Positions 1-8,195 of a DNA stretch of 64,000 nt are shown here, one piece after another. Each line of letters opens with the position of its first letter. Positions within the stretch are counted from its first letter, which is position 1. The notes under the pieces are model-generated. The model worked only from the letters and a program-made list of their open reading frames with translations. It did not search any database and had not been told where the DNA came from. The translations under genes were made by a program, and so were the position numbers. Where the stretch lies: NCBI GenBank assembly GCA_910586125.1, contig CAJUHP010000010.1, positions 1-64,000 on the forward strand, written 5' to 3'. This DNA is from an uncultured Lachnospiraceae bacterium. Lineage in GTDB: Bacteria; Bacillota; Clostridia; Lachnospirales; Lachnospiraceae.

Positions 1-801
1 ATAGAATAGCACATTTTGCTGAAGTTTTTCTTAATCAACTAGCACAACAGGTTAATTTAATAGTCCAATTAAGAAATGTCAAAAGTATACCCTGTTTCTT
101 TTGTATGCTTTGTCCTTCCTTTATGATATTCCTTTCCAATGGTGGTTTTACCTTCCGATCTCGGAACAGATAAAGGAAAATAATAATACAATCCGCAATC
201 TGGCCAAGCAAAAAAGAAGAAGAATGGCCGGAAGAAAATGCCGGGCGCATAAAAGAACTGTAATAGTCTATATGAGAAGCGGAATGGCTTGAAAGGGCAG
301 GAAAAAAGATTGAAAAGTCATTGGAAGGATAAGAAATACAGGGCTTGGCGGTTGCTATGCCCTTTTTTAGTGGTGAATTGAATGAGGAAGGGAAACAGTA
401 TAATCAAGAGAATAAATCAAATCTTGCAGATAAAAGCGAAGTATGCCTGCTGCACAAACTCCGCCTAAAAATTGTTCGGAAATAGCGCTGCATTTATTCC
501 CTTATCGTTTTCCTTATCAGGGTTTGTCGTGCCCTGTAGGAAGATATTATGCAAGGGAAACATTAAGGAAAACTCGCTTTTGATAAAAATAGAGTTTATA
601 ACGACATATTTTAATGACAAAATAGAACAGAGCATATCCCTTAAAAAAATGTTAAAATGCAATCCTATTTTGCAAAGGTGATATAATTAAGGGAAAAGAA
701 GAATTCTACAATATGGTATCAAACGAACAGCCCAACATTTGTCAGATCGTTTGTTGCAAGAACAATCTTGATTATCTCTGAACAGCCTTGAAAGACCATA
801 A
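1..801. other. AT-rich intergenic or decayed stretch
   Basis: No convincing gene is visible. Open frames are short, overlap on opposite strands and lack good ribosome binding sites. A run around 270-320 (reading AEWLERAGKKIEKSLEG then a stop) looks like the carboxy end of a lost gene, possibly a flavodoxin-like or oxidoreductase remnant, but the family cannot be named. The stretch probably belongs to the decayed mobile DNA that continues to about 1.4 kb. Confidence 0.4.
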
Positions 802-851
802 CGGCGTTTCTACACTCCCACGACAGGGAGAAAAGGAACGCCGCTTTTTTT
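802..851 (+). terminator. Long hairpin with T-run ahead of DUF5348 remnant
   Basis: The arms CGGCGTTT (802-809) and GAACGCCG (836-843) pair with one G-T wobble. Inside them CTCCC and GGGAG form a second stem. A run of T follows at 845-851. The structure sits immediately before the Shine-Dalgarno site of the next frame, so it may act as an attenuator as well as a terminator. Confidence 0.6.
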
Positions 852-867
852 GAAAGGAGCGCACAGC

Positions 868-1079
868 ATGAAACAGGGAGCCTTAATTTTCGACGAGCGA
901 ACCGGCCGTTACGACATTCTCTTTGGCCTTTGGGACTACTACGGAGGGCTGCATTGCGGCGACACGCTGGAAGTGTTCACAGGCCGCAAGTGGAAGCCCA
1001 CCAGCATTGAGTACGGCGAAAACTGGATCTCGTTGGTATCCGCGCCGAGGATTTGAGCGGCTTGCGGGTGCGGATTTGA
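868..1079 (+). pseudogene. DUF5348-like small protein, frameshifted
   Basis: The ATG at 868 follows AAAGGAG and opens a frame starting MKQGALIFDERTGRYDI with a YYGGLHCGDTLEV segment and GKWKPTSIEYGENW. This matches the DUF5348 family, small proteins carried by conjugative and integrative elements of Firmicutes. After GENW the reading frame slips: the annotated frame stops at 1056, but the neighbouring frame continues as LVGIRAEDLSGLRVRI to a stop at 1077-1079, the expected family ending. A one-base deletion near 1027 explains this. The role of the family is not established. It marks this region as former mobile-element DNA. Confidence 0.65.
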
Positions 1080-1120
1080 CCGCCACCCCATAAATCACCG
1101 CGAAAGGAGGGCAAAACTCT

Positions 1121-1372
1121 ATGTAGGACGAGATAAACGAAAAAACCGCCGCTTTCAAGGCGTTTTCCGCAAAGAAGCGGACGCAGGAACAAAGGCCGTC
1201 TATCCCTTGCCGCCCATGAGCTGTTGGCTGGGAAAATGGAACCCCTGACCGGCGACAGGCTGGATGATTTTCTGGAAGCAACCGAACAGGTCAACGCCAT
1301 TTCCCAGCCGCAGACGTGGAACGGGATCGACGGCCTTTTGAATTTAGAACCCAGTTTTGAGGGAACAGGATA
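1121..1372 (+). pseudogene. Decayed mobile-element gene
   Basis: A strong AAAGGAGG precedes ATG at 1121, but the second codon is TAG. Past it the frame reads DEINEKTAAFKAFSAK before breaking, and a shifted frame continues as HELLAGKMEPLTGDRLDDF and further, ending LNLEPSFEGTG at a TAA near 1370. The three pieces look like one small gene with a nonsense codon and at least one frameshift. It is spaced like a partner of the DUF5348 remnant upstream. The family is not recognised; the context suggests an accessory gene of an integrative element. Confidence 0.45.
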
Positions 1373-1473
1373 ATTTTATCCACCGCCTGCCGATCTTGCG
1401 GAAAAGCCCTTGATTTCCGTGGACTTTTACCACCCTAAATGCGTAGACGGATACAAATTATTTATATGATATG

Positions 1474-1537
1474 GTTGTCTACCATATTGACAACTGTTTT
1501 TGCGCGTGTTATACTGTACTTGTAATAGCAATACAGT
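1474..1537 (+). promoter_or_regulatory. Promoter and paired operators of GntR-ABC operon
   Basis: The -35 box TTGACA (1487-1492) and -10 box TATACT (1510-1515) are 17 bases apart, close to the sigma-A consensus. A perfect palindrome GTTGTC-N9-GACAAC (1474-1494) overlaps the -35 box. A second one, ACTGTA-N13-TACAGT (1513-1537), covers the -10 box and predicted start site. YtrA-type GntR regulators usually repress their own operon, so these are likely operator sites; that is inference. Confidence 0.7.
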
Positions 1538-1561
1538 TAAAACAGAAATGGTGGTGAGAAT

Positions 1562-1945
1562 TTGGAAATAGTCGTAAGTAATAAAGCAAGCCGACCGCTG
1601 TATGAGCAAATTTCTTCACAGATTAAAGCGGCTATTATGAGTGGAGAACTGAAAGCTGGTGAAGCGATTCCATCTGTGCGTTCATTGGCAAAATCATTAC
1701 ATATCAGTATTCTTACAGTACAAAAAGCTTATACAACTTTGCAAGAAGATGGTTTTATTGAAACAACTGCTGGAAAAGGCTGCTATGTATCGGCGCAAAA
1801 CCAAGACTTCTATCTTGAAGAACAACAAAAGAAGATAGAGGAAAAATTTGCAGAGGCAATCGAAATTGCCCGCACAAGCGGAATATCTCTCAACAAGTTG
1901 ACAGATTTGCTAACCCTTATGTATCAGGAGGATGATGGAGAATGA
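1562..1945 (+). CDS. GntR-family (YtrA subfamily) transcriptional regulator
   Basis: The 127-residue protein has the short YtrA layout: an N-terminal winged helix (residues about 9-75, including PLYEQISSQIKAAIMSGEL and the recognition segment IPSVRSLAKSLHISILTVQKA) and a short helical tail rather than an effector domain. The start is TTG at 1562 behind a GGTGGTGAG stretch. Its last four bases overlap the start of the ABC ATPase gene, implying translational coupling. Members usually repress adjacent ABC transporter genes and respond to cell-wall-active or other antimicrobial compounds. The two palindromes in its own promoter fit autoregulation. Confidence 0.88.
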   Translation: MEIVVSNKASRPLYEQISSQIKAAIMSGELKAGEAIPSVRSLAKSLHISILTVQKAYTTLQEDGFIETTAGKGCYVSAQNQDFYLEEQQKKIEEKFAEAIEIARTSGISLNKLTDLLTLMYQEDDGE

Positions 1946-2799
1946 ATGATGCTTTAATTATTTCAGGTCTAACTAAGACATATAAAGATTTTATGTTGAA
2001 TGGAGTTTCATTTTCTGTTCCATGTGGTTCTATTGTAGGACTGATTGGTGAAAATGGAGCCGGAAAAAGTACAACTATCAATGCAGTGTTGGGACTTATT
2101 CAGAAAGAGTCTGGCAGCATTTGCGTTTTAGGTAAAGAGCAGCTAGATAACGAAATCAAGGAACAGATTGGTGTCGTATTTGACGGCAATAACTATCCTG
2201 AAATCTTTTCAACCCGAAAACTCAACCGGGTTATGAAAGACATTTATCATTCATGGGAAGAACACACATTCCTGAACCTTTTGAAAAAATTTTCTTTACC
2301 TGCTGATAAACCTATTAAGCAATTTTCAAAAGGAATGAAAATGAAATTGGCAATCGCAGTTGCCTTGTCCCATAATTCTAAACTGCTGATTTTGGATGAA
2401 GCCACCAGTGGACTTGATCCTGTCATACGAGATGATATATTAGACATCTTATTGGACTTTGTACAGGACGAAACTCATTCTATTTTGATTTCTTCGCACA
2501 TCACTACTGACCTTGAAAAAATTGCTGACTACATTGTTTTTATTCACGAAGGGCAAGTCGTATTCTCAAAGCCGAAGGATGAGCTGATAGAGCAGTATGG
2601 TGTCATTAAGTGTGGAGCCGCACAGTTCGAGGCATTGGATAAATTGGACATCATCGTATATCGCAAGATGGATTATGAATGGCAGGTGTTGGTTGATGAT
2701 CGTGTTGCCATGAAGAAAAAATATCCCAAAGCACTGATTGATTCAGCTTCGATTGACGAAATTATGCTTCTCTATGTAAAAGGAGAAAGGGGGAAATAA
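1942..2799 (+). CDS. ABC transporter ATP-binding protein
   Basis: This 285-residue ATPase has Walker A GENGAGKST at residues 36-44, an ABC signature in KQFSKGMKMKLAIAVAL, Walker B LLILDEATSGLDP and a switch histidine in ISSHI. A C-terminal extension of about 70 residues is usual for YtrB/BcrA-like export ATPases. It overlaps the GntR gene by four bases and is one base from the permease gene, so the three form one transcript. It should energise export of a small amphipathic compound or peptide by the ABC-2 permease. The substrate cannot be read from sequence. Confidence 0.9.
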   Translation: MNDALIISGLTKTYKDFMLNGVSFSVPCGSIVGLIGENGAGKSTTINAVLGLIQKESGSICVLGKEQLDNEIKEQIGVVFDGNNYPEIFSTRKLNRVMKDIYHSWEEHTFLNLLKKFSLPADKPIKQFSKGMKMKLAIAVALSHNSKLLILDEATSGLDPVIRDDILDILLDFVQDETHSILISSHITTDLEKIADYIVFIHEGQVVFSKPKDELIEQYGVIKCGAAQFEALDKLDIIVYRKMDYEWQVLVDDRVAMKKKYPKALIDSASIDEIMLLYVKGERGK

Positions 2800-2800
2800 A

Positions 2801-3409
2801 ATGAAAGGCTTTTTACTTAAAGATTATTATTTAATCAAGTCTGTACTGTATATCATACTCGTAGTTTTTGCAGTGGTTGGAATAGGAATGTCTTTTTTGA
2901 CTTCCACATGGGTTTTAACTGTCATTGCAACTGTTATGCTCGGAATGATCTCTGTAACGACGATAAATATGGACAGAAACTCTGGTTGGAAAAAAGTTTC
3001 GATTGTTTTACCTGTATCCAGAACGGCTGTTATAGACTGTAAATATATCTTGTATTTACTACTTAGTGGAATCGGTTTGCTTTTAGGTGTCATTCTGGGT
3101 GTTGTGGCATCCATTATAAAAGGTCAAATTGACTATCAATCTATGATGCTGTTTGTTGGTATCAGCGTTGCTATGGCATTGTTTTCTGGAAGCATGACAA
3201 TACCACTCACATTCCTGCTTAGTGAAGAAAAAAGTATGTTGGCTTTAATCATTGCGTACCCTCTTTCCTCTTTCGTATTTGTAGGAGCTGCGCTGCTGAT
3301 TGATAACAAGTTGTTCGCTTGTGGTCTTGTGACTCTTGTAGGTGTATTACTTTATGCGATTTCGTGGCTGATTTCGAGAAAACAAATTATAAATAAGGAT
3401 ATGACTTAA
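2801..3409 (+). CDS. ABC-2 type membrane permease
   Basis: A 202-residue protein with about six hydrophobic segments: near residues 10-30, 33-52, 78-105, 114-134, 142-162 and 169-190. It starts one base after the ATPase gene, preceded by AAAGGAGAAAGGGG. It is similar in size and layout to the ABC-2 membrane subunits that accompany YtrA-type regulators. It should form a dimeric export channel with the upstream ATPase. No substrate-specific motif is visible. Confidence 0.8.
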   Translation: MKGFLLKDYYLIKSVLYIILVVFAVVGIGMSFLTSTWVLTVIATVMLGMISVTTINMDRNSGWKKVSIVLPVSRTAVIDCKYILYLLLSGIGLLLGVILGVVASIIKGQIDYQSMMLFVGISVAMALFSGSMTIPLTFLLSEEKSMLALIIAYPLSSFVFVGAALLIDNKLFACGLVTLVGVLLYAISWLISRKQIINKDMT

Positions 3410-3412
3410 AAT

Positions 3413-3631
3413 ATGAGCAAATATGTTATTTTTAAGCATATTGGAAAATTATCTGCGTTTAACAATGGATGGGTAAAAGAATTAAATTTGATTTCGTGGG
3501 GAGACCGAGAACCGGTTTATGATATTAGGACATGGAATGAAGATCATACAAAATATGGGAAAGGCATCACAATTACGGCAAAACAAATGGCTGTTTTAAA
3601 GCAATTGCTGAGTGAAATCAATATTTTTTGA
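3413..3631 (+). CDS. PC4/YdbC-like ssDNA-binding protein
   Basis: The 72-residue protein matches the small bacterial PC4-fold family typified by Lactococcus YdbC: GWVKELNLISWGDREPVYDI, then WNEDHTKYGKGITITAKQM and a terminal leucine-rich helix. That fold is a beta sheet plus helix that dimerises and binds single-stranded DNA without sequence preference. The ATG follows the permease stop by only three bases, so it may be cotranscribed with the ABC operon, although its Shine-Dalgarno site is weak. What the pairing with a transporter means is unknown. Identification rests on motif resemblance. Confidence 0.75.
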   Translation: MSKYVIFKHIGKLSAFNNGWVKELNLISWGDREPVYDIRTWNEDHTKYGKGITITAKQMAVLKQLLSEINIF

Positions 3632-3701
3632 TATTAGAAATAGACAACAGAAAAGGGAATGGATACAGGGCAAAACTTGCCTGGCGGATTTCCTGGCCGA
3701 T

Positions 3702-5057
3702 TTACATCGCATTTTTTTGTTTTCTCAATTCTATACTCACCAGCAAGACAGACAGCACAAATGCTGAAAAGTCAGCGACGGGCCCTGCATACAGCACCCC
3801 CATAATTCCAAAACGGAGCGGAAGCACCAAAATAAGCGGAATCAAGAAAAAGACCTGCCTTGTCAGCGCCAATAAAGCCCCTTTCATTGCCTTTCCTATG
3901 GCGGTAAAAAAGCTGGACGAAAGTAGCTGCACGCCGTTTAACAGCACCATAAAAAGATATATGCGCATGAAGAGAACCGCAAACTCAAAATACAGCGAAT
4001 CGCCGTCCCCGAACAGAGAAATGAGAGCTTGGGGAAAACACTGAAACAGGCAGAAACCGATTGCGGAAACAACCAGATTCCATTTGATTGCAAGCAAATA
4101 CGCTTCCCGCACACGGGGATATTGTTTTGCTCCATAGTTAAAGCCTATAATCGGCTGGACCCCTTGAGAGATTCCGGCAACAATCGCAAGAATGATCGCA
4201 TTGGTTTTCATGACGATTCCGCAGGCTGCTAAAGGGATATCCGTGCCGTAGACGGTCTGTGCGCCATAATAGGTCAATGAATTGTACAGAACAATCTGAA
4301 CAAAGGTAATTGCAATTTGATTGGAACTGCTGCTGATTCCCATGCTGCAGGTCTTCAAGCTTTCCTTGATACTCGGCTGAAAACTGTTTTTTTCAAAATG
4401 GATGGTTTTAAAATGCCACAGGTAACGCACTGCGAGGATGAAGGACAAAATCTGGCCCAAAACCGTCGCCAGAGCGGCCCCGAAAATACCCCATTGAAAA
4501 ATAAAAATGAAAATCGGATCGAGAATGGTATTGACAATGGCGCCCGCAAGCATACAAGTCATGGAGTATCTGGGGCTTCCGTCTGCGCGGATTAAATTGC
4601 TCATGCCGTTTGTCACAATGAGAAACGGCATCCCAGCCAAAGTAATGCCGGCATACTGCTGTGCATAGGGAAAGACCTCTGTTGTGGCTCCAAACAATTT
4701 TAAAAGCTGGTTTAACAAAATTTCACCGATTACCAGGTAGGCTAGTCCTAAAATTACCATCAGAACAATGCCGTTTCCGGCTGCCTTGGCGGCGTCTTCC
4801 GGCTTCTTGTTGCCAAGATAGAGCGAAACGCGCGAGGCGCTGCCGATTCCGATGAGCAGAGAAATGGCAAGGCAAATGGTAGAGAATGGATAGGAGACAT
4901 TGGTCGCGGCGTTTCCAAGGTATCCTACACCCTGGCCAATAAAAATCTGATCCACAATATTATAGAGAGAACTGACCAGGGCAGCCATAATACTTGGAAT
5001 GGCAAAATCTTTCAATAATTTTGGAATCTTTTCATATCCCAGGGGATTCTCAGTCAT
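3702..5057 (-). CDS. MATE family efflux transporter
   Basis: A 451-residue integral membrane protein with about twelve transmembrane helices in two related halves, as in the MATE multidrug exporters (MepA-like branch). Recognisable stretches are the N-terminal LKDFAIPSIMAALVSSLYNIVDQIF and the second-half GISQGVQPIIGFNYGAK. These pumps use Na+ or H+ gradients to expel cationic drugs. Its ATG overlaps, by eight bases, the end of an upstream MarR-like reading frame, the remains of the usual MarR-MATE operon. The regulator is now truncated, so control of the pump may be altered. Confidence 0.9.
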   Translation of the reverse strand: MTENPLGYEKIPKLLKDFAIPSIMAALVSSLYNIVDQIFIGQGVGYLGNAATNVSYPFSTICLAISLLIGIGSASRVSLYLGNKKPEDAAKAAGNGIVLMVILGLAYLVIGEILLNQLLKLFGATTEVFPYAQQYAGITLAGMPFLIVTNGMSNLIRADGSPRYSMTCMLAGAIVNTILDPIFIFIFQWGIFGAALATVLGQILSFILAVRYLWHFKTIHFEKNSFQPSIKESLKTCSMGISSSSNQIAITFVQIVLYNSLTYYGAQTVYGTDIPLAACGIVMKTNAIILAIVAGISQGVQPIIGFNYGAKQYPRVREAYLLAIKWNLVVSAIGFCLFQCFPQALISLFGDGDSLYFEFAVLFMRIYLFMVLLNGVQLLSSSFFTAIGKAMKGALLALTRQVFFLIPLILVLPLRFGIMGVLYAGPVADFSAFVLSVLLVSIELRKQKNAM

Positions 5058-5198
5058 TGAATTCTTCCTCCGTTCTCTCTATGTGAAGCTCTTTTGTAAT
5101 ATTTTTGCCGGTCTGCATCAAAAGATTTATAAGATGATCTTTATCCGATTCGCTGATGCCCTGCAATAAAATAGCCTCCGTCTTTTCGCAAGCTGCCT
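5050..5198 (-). pseudogene. MarR-family regulator remnant (C-terminal end only)
   Basis: On the minus strand the frame reads KAACEKTEAILLQGISESD followed by KDHLINLLMQTGKNITKEL and a TGA that overlaps the MATE start as ATGACTGA. This resembles the C-terminal dimerisation helices of MarR regulators that precede MATE pumps. The rest of the gene is missing: the sequence joins directly to the stop codon of the acetyltransferase gene, so a deletion appears to have removed about two thirds of the regulator. No start codon with a ribosome site is present. Confidence 0.6.
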
Positions 5199-5705
5199 TT
5201 ACCCAAATTCCTTTGCATAACGAATCGTGCCGCCGATGGCGGGGGCCTGATCGTTTAGTCTGTAAACCATAAAGTTTTCACGCGGCACATCAAAGGGGGC
5301 GTGGATTCCAAAGGTATCAGCCGGCTGATACCCTGCTTTTGGATAATATTTTTCGCTTCCTAACACAATAGAATAGGGATATCCCAATTGTCCGGCGATT
5401 TTATGGCCTTCTTGGATCAATGAGATTCCTATTCCTTGTCGTTGGAATTCTGGCAAGACAGATAATGGGGCTAATGCTAAAACGGCAGTATCCTCAATCC
5501 ATGCTCTTGTAAATAAGATATGGCCCACAACCCTTCCGTCTATTTCTGCAACCAAAGATAATTCCGGAATATAGGCGTCCCCGTTTCTCAGCGCATTGAC
5601 TAAATCCTGCTCGTTTCCGTCAGCATGTTTTGCATGGGCAAATGCCTCTTTTACGAGGGAATAAATCATATCATAATCTTTTATTTCTTCTTTTCTGATC
5701 AGCAT
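5199..5705 (-). CDS. GNAT family N-acetyltransferase (YhbS-like)
   Basis: A 168-residue acetyltransferase. The GNAT core is visible as LSVLPEFQRQGIGISLIQEG, the acetyl-CoA pyrophosphate loop, with ALAPLSV before it and LGSEKYYPKAGYQPA after it, the pattern of the YhbS subgroup. The start chosen is ATG at 5705, which has GGTGAGG six bases upstream; an upstream GTG at 5717 overlaps that site. The substrate is unknown. The gene abuts the MarR remnant downstream and follows a P-loop kinase-like gene on the same strand. Confidence 0.85.
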   Translation of the reverse strand: MLIRKEEIKDYDMIYSLVKEAFAHAKHADGNEQDLVNALRNGDAYIPELSLVAEIDGRVVGHILFTRAWIEDTAVLALAPLSVLPEFQRQGIGISLIQEGHKIAGQLGYPYSIVLGSEKYYPKAGYQPADTFGIHAPFDVPRENFMVYRLNDQAPAIGGTIRYAKEFG

Positions 5706-5744
5706 ACGATACCTCACCGAATAAAATATTTGATTGCAGATCGG

Positions 5745-6260
5745 TTACAGCTCCACGTTTATTTTATATTCATCATCAATCAGTATATAGCTGGCGCTGC
5801 TTTCCTGAGCCTGTTTTAAGATTTTTGCGTTGTCCTCCAGCACACTTTCAAACGTGCAGGAATCATCATCAAAACGATTTTCAATTGCGCTGGCATATTT
5901 TTTTATGTCATGAAAATGGTTCCGGATATAATTTTCGCTCATGACAAGACAGAGGTATTTTATCTCTCCCAGATATTCTTTTGAAAAGTCTTTTTCCCAA
6001 GTAAAAGGGATATAACATCCCTCAATTATTAGATTTTGCTTGTTTTCTATAGCTGTTTTAATTATTTCACGGATTATTGGCCATAGATAATCTGTTAAAT
6101 CGGTATCTTCGCTTAAGGGAGTGAGATCCGTCTGTCCGCTGCGGATTAATCCCATCTTTAAATGGTCGATGGACAGATATGGATACTGATATTTTTCGAG
6201 AAGACTCTGAGCAAGGACCGTTTTGCCAGTGTGAGATGCGCCTGTTATCAAAATAATCAT
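5745..6260 (-). CDS. P-loop kinase-like ATPase
   Basis: A 171-residue protein beginning MIILITGASHTGKTVLAQSL, so the Walker A loop GASHTGKT sits at residues 7-14. YLSIDHLKMGL and NLIIEGCYIP are consistent with a small AAA/adenylate-kinase-like or 2-phosphoglycerate-kinase-like NTPase. An AAGGAAG site precedes the ATG. It lies 27 bases upstream of the acetyltransferase gene and probably shares its transcript. Small kinases of this type often modify antibiotics or small metabolites, but no substrate can be assigned here. Confidence 0.7.
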   Translation of the reverse strand: MIILITGASHTGKTVLAQSLLEKYQYPYLSIDHLKMGLIRSGQTDLTPLSEDTDLTDYLWPIIREIIKTAIENKQNLIIEGCYIPFTWEKDFSKEYLGEIKYLCLVMSENYIRNHFHDIKKYASAIENRFDDDSCTFESVLEDNAKILKQAQESSASYILIDDEYKINVEL

Positions 6261-6344
6261 GGATCGCTTTCCTTCTGTTTAGCAAATTTCAATATACTTC
6301 ATCCATTTTATCATTGCCGGCTTTGAAAGTCAATTTCGGAGGAC

Positions 6345-6464
6345 ATGTTGAGTCAAGTGATTAATCTCGTAGTAGATTTTATCGTTGAAAACGGGTATAT
6401 TAGAGATGGGCCTGATAAAAGTATGAATTTTTTTTACTTGGAATGGGCCTGTATTTCTTGCTGA
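6345..6464 (+). CDS. Possible 39-residue ORF with good ribosome site
   Basis: ATG at 6345 follows CGGAGGA at the right distance. It opens a 39-codon frame reading MLSQVINLVVDFIVENGYIR and ending in CISC. No family is recognised. It could be a real small protein or the start of a lost gene, because the region downstream holds another broken gene. Confidence 0.25.
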   Translation: MLSQVINLVVDFIVENGYIRDGPDKSMNFFYLEWACISC

Positions 6465-6492
6465 CAAACTTATTATATGAGGAGGTTTTAAG

Positions 6493-6657
6493 GTGGATGA
6501 AACGATAACCTTTAGCCCTGGCTCGTTTTTTCATGGGACGAGGGCGGACGGACTCGTTAAAAAATCGGGAAAGGGACATACAAACTGGCGTACAAAGAGA
6601 AAGAATCTCAGAACGGGCAAGATGGGCAAAAAAGAAGATTTGAGAAGGTATTGAGAT
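6493..6657 (+). pseudogene. Rifampin ADP-ribosyltransferase (Arr)-like remnant
   Basis: After a GAGGAGGTTTTAAGG ribosome site a GTG opens a frame with FSPGSFFHGTRAD, which resembles the conserved FxHGTKA start of Arr enzymes that ADP-ribosylate rifampicin. The frame then departs from the family and ends KKEDLRRY and a stop, reminiscent of the Arr C-terminal DLKRRG helix. About 100 residues of the catalytic core appear to be missing, so this is at best an internally deleted relic. The assignment rests on two short motifs and is tentative. Confidence 0.4.
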
Positions 6658-6673
6658 AAGGAGGGGATGCAGC

Positions 6674-7234
6674 ATGTGCGATATTCTTCAATTTACCAGC
6701 AGGGAGGAATTTAGAAAATGGCTTTCCAGGCATTGTCTGGAACAGGATGGTGTTTGGCTTCTGTTTGGCAAAACCGGAGGGCCCAAAACGATAAAAGCGG
6801 CGGAAGCGCTGGAGGAAGCTCTCTGCTTTGGATGGATTGACGGACAGATGCAGAGTCTTGATGAAAAAACTTATAAGAAATATTTTTCCATGCGGAGGGA
6901 GAAGAGCAAGTGGTCAGAGAAAAATAAAGCGCTGACCGAGAGCCTTGAAAAACGGGGGCTTATGACCGATTTCGGCCGGAAGAAGATAGAGGAAGCCAAG
7001 GAAAACGGCCAGTGGAACGCCCCCCAATCCACGGCGGTGACGGAAGAACAGATTGCCCGGCTTTCTTCTCTGCTGGAAGGATATGAACCCGCAAGAACCA
7101 ATTTTGAGGCCATGCCCTTATCGGTAAAGAAAACCTATACGCGGGCGTATTTCGACGCGAAGACAGAAGCCGGGCGGGAAAGGCGAGTGGCCTGGATGGT
7201 GGATAGACTGAATAAAAATCTGAGGCCGATGTAG
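6674..7234 (+). CDS. YdeI/OmpD-associated family protein
   Basis: A 186-residue protein with the YdeI/OmdA family pattern. An N-terminal half contains FRKWLSRHCLEQDGVWLLFGK and ALEEALCFGWIDGQ, then KYFSMRREKSKWSEKN, and the C-terminal half has the RAYFDAKTEAGRERRVAWMV helix typical of PF13376. The ATG at 6674 follows AAGGAGGGG. The biochemical role is not established; Bacillus YdeI has been linked to resistance to a cationic antimicrobial peptide. It is a stand-alone gene here, facing the hydrolase remnant downstream. Confidence 0.82.
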   Translation: MCDILQFTSREEFRKWLSRHCLEQDGVWLLFGKTGGPKTIKAAEALEEALCFGWIDGQMQSLDEKTYKKYFSMRREKSKWSEKNKALTESLEKRGLMTDFGRKKIEEAKENGQWNAPQSTAVTEEQIARLSSLLEGYEPARTNFEAMPLSVKKTYTRAYFDAKTEAGRERRVAWMVDRLNKNLRPM

Positions 7235-7271
7235 CGCGGGGGTATTCCAACTCTGGTAAAGAGAGAAAACG

Positions 7272-8192
7272 TTAATACTGTTTTTTTACCAAATCAAGGC
7301 CGTAGTCTTTCAAGTCACCGTTTACCGCATCCGAAAGCCAACCAGCAATCGATTGTCCCTGTTCCTCAAAGGGCAGCCATACAGCGGGAGTTGCGATGAT
7401 CGTATGCGCTGTCATATTCCGCGGCTCATCATACCAGGGCATGCCATCCCAGATAAACAGGCTTACGTCGGCTTCCTGAAATGGTAAGATGGAGTCTCTA
7501 AGGATCTGCTGATAGATATCCGCTTCTTTTTCTGTTACATCCATCACACCAGTATCGAAATAATTTTGGACTTTTGCCAGGTCGCCGTCCCTGGTAGAGC
7601 AATCAAACAGAAGATGAATGCCATCCCCACATTTCTGGTGCAGTGCAGTCAGGCAGTCCAGAGTGAGGTTATTGGTGGTCGGTTTATCTGCGATTTCCCC
7701 TGGGGTTTGCCAGACGTCTACCGCGATGGTGTGCCAATCATCGTGTAGCAGAAGGGAAGCGTCTACCAGAACATTTTTGCTCTCTGCATTCGGGAAATAA
7801 TTTGTAAAGAGATCGTCAGCGAGAAGCGCCGCAGCAAAGCCTCCGGCACTGTAGCCGGTAACGACAACCGCTTCCGGGTCGTCTACACCGGCGAGTTCCA
7901 TCACTTTCCTCATGGTTTGCGTGTAGTTCAGATATCCATTGTGATAGAGAATTTTCTTTTTTCCGTCGTGGTCCGTATAGTGAAATTCTCCGGTGCCTGT
8001 GTGAAAATCCCCGGTTGCATAGGGAAACAGAATGACGGTCCAGTTTTCAAAGGGACTTCCCTCTGCCTCGCAGGCAAGGCCGCCCATGTTCATGGTGAGA
8101 TTGGCCAGGGTTTCAATAAAAATTTCTGTGGTATTATAAGTATCGTCTCTGGCGGTTTCCTCTTCTGTTCGCTGGAACCTGTTTGGTTTTTG
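7272..8192 (-). pseudogene. Pectinacetylesterase-like hydrolase, 5'-truncated copy A
   Basis: The open frame encodes an alpha/beta hydrolase fragment with the nucleophile elbow VVTGYSAGGFAAALLADDL, a FPYATGDFHTG segment and a late YDEPRNMTAH histidine, the layout of pectinacetylesterase-like enzymes. The first ATG (8093) lacks a ribosome site. Homology continues upstream in frame (EETARDDTYNTTEIF) until a TGA at 8193-8195, where the GGxS oxyanion segment should be. The start of the gene is therefore lost. A second, worse-decayed copy lies at 11.9-12.2 kb and still shows the missing segment. Residual function is unlikely, although the catalytic half is intact. Confidence 0.65.
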
Positions 8193-8195
8193 TCA

